Shown here: positions 7,016-13,477 of the stretch, piece by piece
Layout: each line of letters begins with the position of its first letter
Numbering within the stretch: the first letter of the stretch is position 1
Source of the DNA: an uncultured Clostridia bacterium
GTDB lineage: Bacteria > Bacillota_A > Clostridia > Oscillospirales > Oscillospiraceae
Assembly (NCBI GenBank): GCA_947167435.1
Contig: CAMVIC010000006.1
Span: forward strand, 1-17,692
DNA: 17,692 bases
Direction of reading: 5' to 3'
Made by a program: the position numbers and the translations under genes
Notes under the pieces: generated by a model
The model's input: only the letters and a program-made list of their open reading frames with translations
Databases searched by the model: none
Told to the model about the DNA's origin: nothing

Positions 7016-7044
7016 TTGACGGGCTCCGGCAATCTTTTTATACT
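7016..7044 (+). promoter_or_regulatory. Promoter of the divergent five-helix membrane protein
   Basis: TTGACG (7016-7021) and TATACT (7039-7044) are separated by 17 bases. The -35 box is only 16 bases from that of padR on the other strand, so the two promoters could influence each other. Expected start near 7051. Confidence 0.75.
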
Positions 7045-7102
7045 ATTCATCACGCACACCGCGTGAGCGCGGGAGATGACATCGAAAGAGAGGAACGTAC
7101 AC

Positions 7103-7945
7103 ATGCACACCTTACCAAGACAAACCCGGATTGTACTGAGTGCCCTGCTGCTTCTGGCGGCGCTGCTCTCCATTGTTGTGGCGGGACCCCGCCTCTCCGA
7201 CCCGGAGACCCACGCGGAGGTCATCCGCTCTCTGGACAACAAAAAAGCCACCGTAACCGAGCTGCTGGCCGCCTCCACCTCCGCCTCCGCCCTGATCACG
7301 CTGATTCCGGACGACGCGGGGACCCCCATCGCGGAGGAACTTGCGGACCTGAGCGTATGCTTTCTGGCAGTGCTGGGAACGCTCTATCTGGAAAAATACC
7401 TGCTTCCCATTCTGGGCGGACTCTCGTTCTACGTGCTGCTTCCCCTCACCTGTGCCCTGCTGATTCTGTATCTGCTGGAGCGGAAAAAGCACGGCGCGGT
7501 CCGGCGTGCGGCACTGCGGCTGCTGGCTTTTGCCCTGGCTGCCTTTCTGGTGAGTCCCATCAGCGTCTGGGTTTCCGACCGGATTGAGACGACCTGGCAG
7601 GCCTCCATCCAGACCACGCTGGAGACTGCCGCCCAGGACCAGACGATCATGGAAACCGCCGCCGACGAGGAGAAGGGCCTGCTGGGGCATCTGCGGGATG
7701 CGGCCGGGAACCTGGTCAACGGTGCCGCCGACGCCATCAACTGGGCCAGAAACGTTCTGAACCATTTTGTGGAGGCAGTGGCCATCCTGCTTGTCACCGA
7801 CTGCGTGATTCCGATCCTGGTGCTGCTGCTGTTCAGCCGACTGATCCGGTATCTCTTCAGCGCCGCGCTGACGCGTGACCTGCCCGCGCTTCCCGCGCAG
7901 CGCGCCTGGACAGACGCAGACCCGGAGGACGCCGCTTCCAACTGA
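7103..7945 (+). CDS. Conserved-looking membrane protein of unknown function
   Basis: A 280-residue protein that I cannot assign to a named family. Hydrophobic segments lie near 10-28, 83-101, 106-125, 138-157 and 223-245, so about five membrane helices. The stretch AASTSASALITLIPDDAGTPIAEELADLS (about 56-84), followed by LEKYLLP, has the feel of a conserved motif seen in uncharacterised membrane proteins of gut bacteria; this is recollection, not a search. Residues 160-220, between helices four and five, are hydrophilic and probably helical, rich in Ala, Glu and Gln. The ATG at 7103 is preferred over one at 7076 because AGAGGAA lies about eight bases upstream; the earlier ATG follows its purine run too closely. 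It is monocistronic with its own promoter and terminator and is divergent from padR, so PadR control is possible. Confidence 0.8.
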   Translation: MHTLPRQTRIVLSALLLLAALLSIVVAGPRLSDPETHAEVIRSLDNKKATVTELLAASTSASALITLIPDDAGTPIAEELADLSVCFLAVLGTLYLEKYLLPILGGLSFYVLLPLTCALLILYLLERKKHGAVRRAALRLLAFALAAFLVSPISVWVSDRIETTWQASIQTTLETAAQDQTIMETAADEEKGLLGHLRDAAGNLVNGAADAINWARNVLNHFVEAVAILLVTDCVIPILVLLLFSRLIRYLFSAALTRDLPALPAQRAWTDADPEDAASN

Positions 7946-7951
7946 GCATGT

Positions 7952-7987
7952 AAAAAGCAGACACCCGAAACGGGCGTCTGCTTTTTT
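7952..7987. terminator. Bidirectional rho-independent terminator between converging genes
   Basis: The arms 7952-7967 and 7971-7987 pair through GCAGAC/GTCTGC and CCCG/CGGG with one A-C mismatch and a three-base loop. The stem is flanked by an A-run on the left and a six-T run on the right, so it can act on both the membrane-protein gene and the lipoprotein gene coming from the right. Confidence 0.88.
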
Positions 7988-8016
7988 GATAAAAAAACCA
8001 GATTCACGGATTGGCT

Positions 8017-8676
8017 TCAGCGCATTTCAAAATGGATGGCGGTCAGGATACCCCGGCAGTAGTCTTCCCCCTTGTCCTCGCTCAGATACAAAACCCCTGT
8101 CACCGCCAGGTCGTTGGCCCGGACCTTGTACATGCCCCGGTAGTTGAAGCCGCCCTCCTCGGCGTCCTCCCGTGCCTCATAACGCAGGCTCTCCTCTACC
8201 CAGAGCTCTGAGTCCTCCTGGGTAAACTGCAGGTACTCCCGGCTCGCCGCGTCAAACCACAGCTGGGTGACCATGGTCTGGGAGCTGACTTTGGGATCCG
8301 GCTTCAGATAGATCAGGCCTGTGGAGCGGTAGCTCTCCGGCAGCGCGTCGGGGCACAGCAGGGCCTGACGGCAGCGGGCGGGGTAATCTGCCGGTGCCAG
8401 CGCCTCATAACCGTCGGCCAGCAGCTGCCCGGTCAGCAGATCGGCAAATTCCTGCTCCGCGGGACTGAGTCCGGGGAGCGCTGCCGGAACCGGGGTGGGC
8501 GCGGGCGTCTCTGCCGGTGTGGGGACCGGCGTCTCGGAGGGGGCGGCAGGTGCCTCGGACTGGACGGGCGCCGGCGTCTCGGCGGGGGCGGCGGCAGGAG
8601 CGGCAGGAGCTCTGCCGCAGGCGCACAGCAGCAGGCACAGGGCCGCTGCCAGACATAAAAGTTCTCTCTTTTTCAT
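8017..8676 (-). CDS. Putative lipoprotein, unknown function
   Basis: 219 residues. The N-terminus MKKRELLCLAAALCLLLCAC is a lipoprotein signal peptide: basic start, hydrophobic core and lipobox LCAC with the lipid-bearing Cys at position 20. Residues 22-70 are an Ala/Pro/Thr/Glu linker; the remaining 150 residues form a small soluble domain with alternating polar and hydrophobic strands (for example QTMVTQLWFDAASREYLQF and GVLYLSEDKGEDYCRGIL). I do not recognise the domain. It should sit on the outer face of the membrane. The gene starts 25 bases after the aminotransferase stop codon with a weak, purine-rich ribosome site, so it is probably cotranscribed with that gene, although no functional link is evident. 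Confidence 0.8.
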   Translation of the reverse strand: MKKRELLCLAAALCLLLCACGRAPAAPAAAPAETPAPVQSEAPAAPSETPVPTPAETPAPTPVPAALPGLSPAEQEFADLLTGQLLADGYEALAPADYPARCRQALLCPDALPESYRSTGLIYLKPDPKVSSQTMVTQLWFDAASREYLQFTQEDSELWVEESLRYEAREDAEEGGFNYRGMYKVRANDLAVTGVLYLSEDKGEDYCRGILTAIHFEMR

Positions 8677-8701
8677 GGCTTTCGTCTTTTCTCTTGCGTT
8701 T

Positions 8702-9892
8702 TCAGCGCTTGTTGTACCGTTCGATGGCCGCAGCCAGAACCGCCATGGCCCGCTCCAGGTCCCGGCAGTTGATGGTATAGGCCATGCGCACCTCGTTTTT
8801 GCCCTTGCCGGGCGTGGCGTAGAAGGGCTCGCCGCAGGCGAACATCACCGTGTCGCCATGGTCGTCAAAATCGCTGAGCAGCCAGTGCTGGAAGGCATCC
8901 GCGTCGTCCACGGGCAGGGCCACCATTACATAGAAAGCACCTTTTGGCTCCCGGCAGACTACGCCCGGGATCTTTTTCAGGCAGCGCATCAGGGTATCCC
9001 GGCGGCGCTTGTACTCCTCCCGGGTCTCATCGAAATAGTCGGTCGGGAGGCTGTACAGCTTTGCGGCGGCCACCTGGTCCACGGTGGGGGCGGCCAGACG
9101 GCACTGGCACCACTTCATCACCTGCGACATAAAGGCCTTGTTTTTGGAGATCACCATGCCCACCCGGGCGCCGCAGGCGGAGAAACGCTTGGACACGGAG
9201 TCGATCACGATCACGTTGTCCTGATAGTCTTTGTACTGCAGGCCGCTCATCAGCGGCTCCCCGCCGTACACAAACTCCCGGTACACCTCGTCGCAGACGA
9301 TGAACAGATCGTGCTCTTTGGCAATCTGCAGCATCAGCTCCAGTTCCTCCGGCGTCAGCACCGCGCCGGTGGGGTTGCCCGGGTTGGAGATCAGAATGGC
9401 CCGGGAATGCTCGTTGATGCAGGCTTCCACCCTGGCACGCTCCGCGTAGTGATAGCCTTCCTCGGGGCTTGTGGGGATGGGCCGCACCGTGGCCCCGGCC
9501 AGGGTCACGGAGGTGTGATAGTTGGGATAAAAGGGCTCGGGCACAATCAGCTCGTCCCCGTCGTCCAGGAGCGTGGCCATGGTCATCTGCAGCGCCTCGC
9601 TGCCGCCGGTGGTGGGAAGAATATCGCCGCGCTCCAGCTCCACGCCGATGCGGGCGTAGTAGGCGCGCACCGCGTCCAGCAGCTCCGGCACGCCGCCGGA
9701 AGGCGCATAGGACAGGACCGGCTGCTCAAAGCTCTTCAGCGCGTCGTAAAAGGCGGACGGCGTGAGAATATCCGGCTGGCCGATGTTCAGGTGGTAGATG
9801 TTCAGCCCGCGGGCCAGGGCCTTGGCGGCCTCCCCGTTGAACTTGCGCATGGGCGACAGCCCGCATTTTTCCATTTTGGATGAGAACTGCAT
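8702..9892 (-). CDS. PLP-dependent class I/II aminotransferase (aspartate aminotransferase-like)
   Basis: A 396-residue fold-type I enzyme. It shows NIGQPD near the N-terminus, TTGGSEAL (cofactor phosphate region), NPGNPTG at about 170-176, CDEVYREF with the Asp that binds the pyridine nitrogen (D201), SVSKRFSACGARVG with the Schiff-base Lys (K235) and the phosphate-binding Arg (R243), and a late NEVRMAYTI that carries the Arg for the substrate carboxylate. Length is normal for the family. The ATG at 9892 is chosen because GGGGG lies seven to eight bases upstream; an earlier TTG at 9913 in frame lacks a site. It moves amino groups between an amino acid and a 2-oxo acid in the cytoplasm; aspartate, alanine or aromatic substrates cannot be separated from sequence alone. 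First gene of a pair with the lipoprotein. Confidence 0.9.
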   Translation of the reverse strand: MQFSSKMEKCGLSPMRKFNGEAAKALARGLNIYHLNIGQPDILTPSAFYDALKSFEQPVLSYAPSGGVPELLDAVRAYYARIGVELERGDILPTTGGSEALQMTMATLLDDGDELIVPEPFYPNYHTSVTLAGATVRPIPTSPEEGYHYAERARVEACINEHSRAILISNPGNPTGAVLTPEELELMLQIAKEHDLFIVCDEVYREFVYGGEPLMSGLQYKDYQDNVIVIDSVSKRFSACGARVGMVISKNKAFMSQVMKWCQCRLAAPTVDQVAAAKLYSLPTDYFDETREEYKRRRDTLMRCLKKIPGVVCREPKGAFYVMVALPVDDADAFQHWLLSDFDDHGDTVMFACGEPFYATPGKGKNEVRMAYTINCRDLERAMAVLAAAIERYNKR

Positions 9893-10032
9893 GGAAATAC
9901 CCCCTTCAGGCAATAAGAATCTTCATCTTAAACTATATAGCTCAATATAGCACACTAAATGGCTAAACGCAAGCATACAGACCAAATCAATCCGATCCGG
10001 AGGGAGAAAGGGCAGCTGCGGAAAGCCCGGGC

Positions 10033-10061
10033 TTGTCTCCGGCGGCGGAACGTGCTACAAT
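10033..10061 (+). promoter_or_regulatory. Promoter of the yfbR operon (extended -10)
   Basis: TTGTCT (10033-10038) and TACAAT (10056-10061) are 17 bases apart, and TGC directly before the -10 box makes an extended -10. Start near 10068, leader about 32 bases to the yfbR ATG. This also argues against longer upstream versions of the protein. Confidence 0.65.
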
Positions 10062-10099
10062 CAACCGGACAACAATATAAAAATATGAGGAAAGACACA

Positions 10100-10699
10100 A
10101 TGAGCGACAACTTTTTTGCCTATATCTCCCGTATGCGCTACATCGGCCGCTGGAGCCTGATGCGCAACTCCCTGCCTGAGAACATTCAGGAGCACAGCCA
10201 TATGGTGGCGGTGCTGGCCCATGCCCTGGGCGTGATCCGCCGGGACGTGTTCGGCGTCCCCTGCGACCCCAACGAGGCCGCGGCAGTGGCCCTGTTCCAC
10301 GACAGCAGCGAGATTCTCACCGGCGACCTGCCTACCCCCATCAAATACCACAGCCGGGAAATCCGGGGCGCCTACAGCCAGGTGGAGGCACTGGCCTGCG
10401 AAAAGCTGCTGGCCACCCTGCCGGAGGCGCTGCGCCCGGCCTACGAGCAGCTGCTCACGGGAGAGACCCAGGCGCGGCTGCACGACCTGGTAAAGGCCGC
10501 GGACAAGCTCTCCGCCTATATCAAGTGCATCGAGGAGCGCAAGGCAGGCAACAACGAGTTCCTCTCCGCCGAGGCCCAGACCCGGCGGCTGCTGGAGGCC
10601 AGCCCCCTGCCGGAGGTGGCCTATTTCCTGGAGCACTTCATCCCGGCCTTTGAGAAGAACCTGGACGAGCTGGGAACCATCGAGGAAGGAGAGAACTGA
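10100..10699 (+). CDS. yfbR: 5'-deoxynucleotidase YfbR, HD-domain phosphohydrolase
   Basis: A 199-residue protein, the same length as E. coli YfbR and alignable along its length with a one-residue offset. Metal ligands of the HD domain are present: H32 in EHS, H67-D68 in FHDSSE and D135 in KAADKLSAY. RW at 17-18 corresponds to the Arg-Trp pair that selects 2'-deoxy over ribo substrates, and GDLPTPIKY and AGNNEFL are family signatures. It removes the 5'-phosphate from deoxynucleoside monophosphates and so helps to balance dNTP pools. The ATG at 10100 follows GAGGAAAG at a good distance; upstream in-frame ATGs lie in or before the promoter. It is the first of three closely spaced genes. Confidence 0.93.
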   Translation: MSDNFFAYISRMRYIGRWSLMRNSLPENIQEHSHMVAVLAHALGVIRRDVFGVPCDPNEAAAVALFHDSSEILTGDLPTPIKYHSREIRGAYSQVEALACEKLLATLPEALRPAYEQLLTGETQARLHDLVKAADKLSAYIKCIEERKAGNNEFLSAEAQTRRLLEASPLPEVAYFLEHFIPAFEKNLDELGTIEEGEN

Positions 10700-10700
10700 C

Positions 10701-10916
10701 ATGGAGCAGAAAAAGCTGGATCGAATCAACGAGCTGGCCCGCCTGGCAAGGGAGCGGGAGCTGAGCGGGGAAGAACTGGCCGAGCGGGACGCGCTGCGCC
10801 GGGAATACATCGCCGAGTGGCGGCAGAGCACCATCGCGGTGCTGGAGAACACCTATATCCAGACCCCGGACGGGAAGAAGCACAAGCTGCAGAAAAAGGG
10901 CACGCTGCCGTCCTGA
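10701..10916 (+). CDS. DUF896 (UPF0291, YnzC-like) small protein
   Basis: 71 residues. The sequence KLDRINELARLARERELSGEELAERDALRREYI followed by FR-like EWRQS and a basic tail (PDGKKHKLQKKG) matches the YnzC family, a two-helix hairpin with a disordered end. The ATG stands one base after the yfbR stop codon and uses AGGAG inside the end of yfbR, so the two are likely coupled. The role of the family is unsettled; B. subtilis YnzC is linked by regulation to the SOS region. Being next to a nucleotide-pool enzyme is suggestive but not proof of a link. Confidence 0.88.
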   Translation: MEQKKLDRINELARLARERELSGEELAERDALRREYIAEWRQSTIAVLENTYIQTPDGKKHKLQKKGTLPS

Positions 10917-10935
10917 ACGGAAAAGGAGAGGCGCC

Positions 10936-11640
10936 ATGACAAAAATGATTCTCCTGGTGGGCAATTACGGCTCCGGCAAGACGGAGCTTGCGGTGAACCT
11001 GGCGGTGCGCGGCGCCGGCGAAGGACGCCGCACCCTGGTCATCGACCTGGACAAGGTCAACGACTATTTCCGCATGTCCGACCGGGTGGCGCTTCTGGCG
11101 GAAAAGCAGATCAGCCTGGTCTCGCCCACCTTTGCGGGAAAAGGCATCACGCCCAGCAGCATGTCCGCCGCCGTGGCCTCCGCCTTTACCGACGGCTGGG
11201 ACCTGGTGGTGTTCGACGTGGGCGGCGATTCAGCCGGGGCCCTGTCCCTGGGCCGGTATCATCAGGATTTCGCGGACTTCAGGGGAGAGCTGTGCGTCTA
11301 CGACGTGGTGAACGTGTTCCGGCCCATGTCCGAGACGCCGGAGAAGATCCTCCGGCTGAAGGAAGACATCGAGGGCTTTGCCCGGCAGAAGGTCACCGGC
11401 TTTGTCAACAACTCCAATCTTCTGAATTACGCCAGCGCGGAGGACCTGCGCCGGGGCTATGAGGTGGTACGGGGCGCGTCTCTGCTCTCCGGCATTCCGG
11501 TGGCGCATACCACGGGGCGCCGGGAATTCCTGGAGGAATTTCTCGCCGACGGGCGGGATCCGGCCTATATCGGTCAGCCCATTCCGCTGGAGACCTATAT
11601 GCACCGCAGCTGGGAGGCTTTCACCGGCGGGGGATTTTGA
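10936..11640 (+). CDS. P-loop ATPase, MinD/ParA/CobQ-like
   Basis: 234 residues. Walker A is GNYGSGKTE at 9-17, a second-strand motif VIDLDKVNDYFR lies at 35-46, and the Walker B-like LVVFDVGGD is at 90-98; VTGFVNNSNL at 153-162 fills the place of the base-recognition motif in this class. These fit the SIMIBI (MinD/ParA-like) fold. From memory, related proteins with DLDxVNxYFR and DVGGDxxGAxxLGRY sit beside 2-oxoacid:ferredoxin oxidoreductase genes in anaerobes; no such genes are in this window. No ParB-like or Min partner is visible. The ribosome site AAGGAG is seven bases before the ATG, and the gene follows DUF896 by 19 bases as the third gene of the operon. Function beyond ATP binding is not claimed. 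Confidence 0.8.
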   Translation: MTKMILLVGNYGSGKTELAVNLAVRGAGEGRRTLVIDLDKVNDYFRMSDRVALLAEKQISLVSPTFAGKGITPSSMSAAVASAFTDGWDLVVFDVGGDSAGALSLGRYHQDFADFRGELCVYDVVNVFRPMSETPEKILRLKEDIEGFARQKVTGFVNNSNLLNYASAEDLRRGYEVVRGASLLSGIPVAHTTGRREFLEEFLADGRDPAYIGQPIPLETYMHRSWEAFTGGGF

Positions 11641-11783
11641 TTCCAAGCCGGACGGATGTACGGCTTTTCCCGCTTTTTTGGGGGAAAACGGGCTGACAAG
11701 GTGACGGAAAACGCGAAATGAGCCCACCGGGATGGAGATTGTGCCCAGAACCATAAAGATAAAATAAAAATGATTTGTAAATA

Positions 11784-11813
11784 TTGACAAGCATTCGGGG
11801 AAAACGGTATAAT
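11784..11813 (+). promoter_or_regulatory. Promoter of the tctCBA operon
   Basis: Perfect TTGACA (11784-11789) and TATAAT (11808-11813) are 18 bases apart, one more than ideal. Start near 11820 gives an unusually long leader of about 150 bases before tctC. Confidence 0.8.
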
Positions 11814-11856
11814 TGCTATAAGCCCCCATGCCGGCCCGTACAAAAGAGAAACTCGT

Positions 11857-11897
11857 AAAAAGGCTTAAGCCTTTTTCTTTCCGCGCTGCAGAAAGAA
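11857..11897 (+). promoter_or_regulatory. Structured leader element: palindrome plus overlapping hairpin
   Basis: A perfect 20-bp palindrome (11857-11876; AAAAAGGC-TTAA-GCCTTTTT) would fold in RNA as an eight-base stem with a T-rich 3' side like a weak terminator. TTCTTTC (11875-11881) can pair with GAAAGAA (11891-11897), a structure that shares two bases with the palindrome. As DNA the palindrome could instead be a binding site for a dimeric regulator. Both readings are inference. Confidence 0.4.
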
Positions 11898-11969
11898 TGG
11901 GCCTTCCCAAAGGTGATAAGCAGGTTTCCTGCAAAACACATATCACAATTTTTACAGGAGGAATCAACT

Positions 11970-12923
11970 ATGAAAAAGATCCTGGCACTGGTTCTGGCGC
12001 TGGTGATGGTGTTCGCTCTGGCCGGCACCGCCGCCGCCGAGTGGGCTCCCGACGGTCCCGTCACCCTGATTATCGCCTACAAAGCCGGCAACGGCACCGA
12101 CATTACCGGCCGTATCCTCGCCCAGTATGCCGAGAAGTATATCGGGCAGACCATCGTCGTTGAGAACGTGGACGGCGGCAAGGGCGCCATCGGCTGGTCT
12201 CAGCTGGCCAAGGCGGATCCCGACGGCATGACCATCGGCTTCATCAACCTGCCCAACATGTTCAGCGCAATCACTCCCGACGTTGGCTTCGACACCAGCA
12301 GCTTCGCCCCCATCTGCAACCACGTGACCGAGACCTCCGTGGTTATCGTCCGCGCGGACGATGAGCGCTTCCCCGATCTGGAGTCTCTGGTGACCTATGG
12401 CCGTGAGCATGAATATGAGCTTGTCGCCGCCACCAATGGCTCAAAGGCCTCCAACCACATCGGCGCTCAAGCCTTCGCCAACTCCGCTGGATTCTTCTAC
12501 ACCGACGTCCCCAAGGGCAACACCAACGAGCAGACCACTTCTCTGCTGGGCGAAGAGTCCGACTTTATTGTGGTCAAGGTCGCTGACCTGACCAGCCTGG
12601 GTGATTCCGTCCGCGTCCTCGGCGTCTTTGCGGAAGAGCGCCTTGCGGAGTTCCCCGACGTTCCGACCCTGGGTGAGCTTGGCTATTATGATCAGTGGCT
12701 CGGTTCCTCCCGCTGCGTTGTTGCGCCCGCCGGCGTGAGCGAAGAAGTGATCGCCTTCTACGAGGCCGCTTTCAAGGCCACCATGGAAGATCCCGAGTAT
12801 CTGGAGGCTGCCGCCAGCTTTGCGACTGATTACAAGGATGCGGAAGCGACCGCCGCTCTGATTCAGCAGCAGGAAGAATTCGCCAATAGCCTGGACGAGG
12901 ATTTCTGGGGTCCGGAATACTAA
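11970..12923 (+). CDS. tctC: Tripartite tricarboxylate transporter substrate-binding protein (TctC/Bug family)
   Basis: 317 residues. Signal peptide MKKILALVLALVMVFALAG with probable cleavage after AAA at 23, then the mature protein opens with WAPDGPVTLIIAYKAGNGTDITGR, the usual first strand and ligand loop of the Bug fold. VVENVDGGKGAIGWSQLAKADPDG and FPDVPTLGELGY are further family hallmarks. It captures a carboxylate such as citrate, or another small molecule, outside the membrane and hands it to TctAB. No Cys follows the signal peptide, so unlike most binding proteins of Gram-positive cells it is not a lipoprotein. AGGAGG eight bases before the ATG is a strong ribosome site. The ligand cannot be deduced. 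First gene of the operon. Confidence 0.92.
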   Translation: MKKILALVLALVMVFALAGTAAAEWAPDGPVTLIIAYKAGNGTDITGRILAQYAEKYIGQTIVVENVDGGKGAIGWSQLAKADPDGMTIGFINLPNMFSAITPDVGFDTSSFAPICNHVTETSVVIVRADDERFPDLESLVTYGREHEYELVAATNGSKASNHIGAQAFANSAGFFYTDVPKGNTNEQTTSLLGEESDFIVVKVADLTSLGDSVRVLGVFAEERLAEFPDVPTLGELGYYDQWLGSSRCVVAPAGVSEEVIAFYEAAFKATMEDPEYLEAAASFATDYKDAEATAALIQQQEEFANSLDEDFWGPEY

Positions 12924-12961
12924 AACGGAGATCTTGAACAATAACGTAACGGAAAACGGGG

Positions 12962-12988
12962 AAAGGGCAGGTCAAAACCTGTCCTTTT
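12962..12988 (+). terminator. Intercistronic hairpin between tctC and tctB (partial terminator or mRNA stabiliser)
   Basis: An eleven-base stem with one G-U pair (12962-12972 with 12977-12987) closes a CAAA loop and ends in TTTT. Such hairpins after a binding-protein gene commonly let it be made in excess over the membrane subunits, by partial termination or by shielding the upstream message. Confidence 0.65.
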
Positions 12989-13002
12989 CTCGAAATAATG
13001 AA

Positions 13003-13019
13003 GGAGGGACCCTCCCTTG
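13003..13019 (+). promoter_or_regulatory. tctB ribosome site enclosed in a small hairpin, TTG start
   Basis: The ribosome site GGAGG (13003-13007) can pair with CCTCC (13011-13015) across a GAC loop, directly before the start codon. Its distance of nine bases to TTG at 13017 is normal, while the ATG at 13023 would be 15 bases away, which decides for the TTG start. Confidence 0.55.
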
Positions 13020-13463
13020 AAAATGCAGAAGTCCGACATCGGTGTTGTCGCGGCCTTTTATGCAATCAGTGCATTCTTTTATGCGCAAACCGTTAAACTG
13101 AAAGCGAGCATACAGACCTATCCGAAATTTATCGTCTTCATTCTTTTCGGACTCACGACCCTGTACCTGATTCAGATGATCGTGAACGCCAAGCGCTACG
13201 GTGTGGCGGAGAAGAACGAGAGCTTCAAGGACTTCCAGCCGAAGCAGTTTTTCGTCTGCCTTCTGCTTACCGTTCTGTATCTGCTGGCGGTCCATTATAT
13301 CGGCTTTTACGTCTCCACGCTTGTATTCCTGGTGGCATCCCTTCTGTTCCTGAAAGTGAAACCAATCCCGACTGCCATTGCGACGGTCGCGATTCTCCTG
13401 CTGGTGTACCTGGCCTTCACGCTGTTTCTTAAGGTCAAGCTGCCCAGAGGCATCCTGTTTTAA
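13017..13463 (+). CDS. tctB: Tripartite tricarboxylate transporter small membrane subunit TctB
   Basis: 148 residues with about four hydrophobic helices: near 9-29, 40-58, 76-96 and a long hydrophobic stretch at 99-138 that may be two. The layout, size and the position between tctC and tctA fit TctB; sequence conservation in this family is low, so the call leans on context. Motifs such as YPKFIVFILFGLTTLYL near the second helix and a C-terminal FTLFLKVKLPRG are typical. The TTG start is preferred because of ribosome-site spacing. It forms the transporter core with TctA. The gene is less GC-rich than its neighbours. Its stop codon overlaps the ribosome site of tctA. Confidence 0.88.
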   Translation: MKMQKSDIGVVAAFYAISAFFYAQTVKLKASIQTYPKFIVFILFGLTTLYLIQMIVNAKRYGVAEKNESFKDFQPKQFFVCLLLTVLYLLAVHYIGFYVSTLVFLVASLLFLKVKPIPTAIATVAILLLVYLAFTLFLKVKLPRGILF

Positions 13464-13477
13464 GGAGGGCGCGCATC

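Larger units (their letters stand above)
11641..11969 (+). other. Intergenic region and leader of the tct operon, no protein gene seen
   Basis: The first half (to about 11780) has no convincing gene; weak hairpins AAGCCG/CGGCTT near 11644-11669 and CCCG/CGGG around 11670-11693 may end the ATPase operon but have poor T-runs. The second half holds the tct promoter, a 20-bp palindrome, two smaller hairpins and the tctC ribosome site AGGAGG. Base composition drops to AT-rich around the promoter. A reading frame from 11828 has no ribosome site and runs out of phase into tctC, so it is not called. Confidence 0.7.

Noticed and set aside
8495..9883. A 462-codon plus-strand frame opposite the aminotransferase and lipoprotein genes
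   Set aside because: The minus strand carries clear PLP-enzyme motifs and a lipobox; the plus frame has His/Gly-rich sequence without domains or a ribosome site.
11828..12163. Possible upstream reading frame in the tct leader overlapping tctC
   Set aside because: No ribosome site, lies over the palindrome and runs out of phase into tctC.
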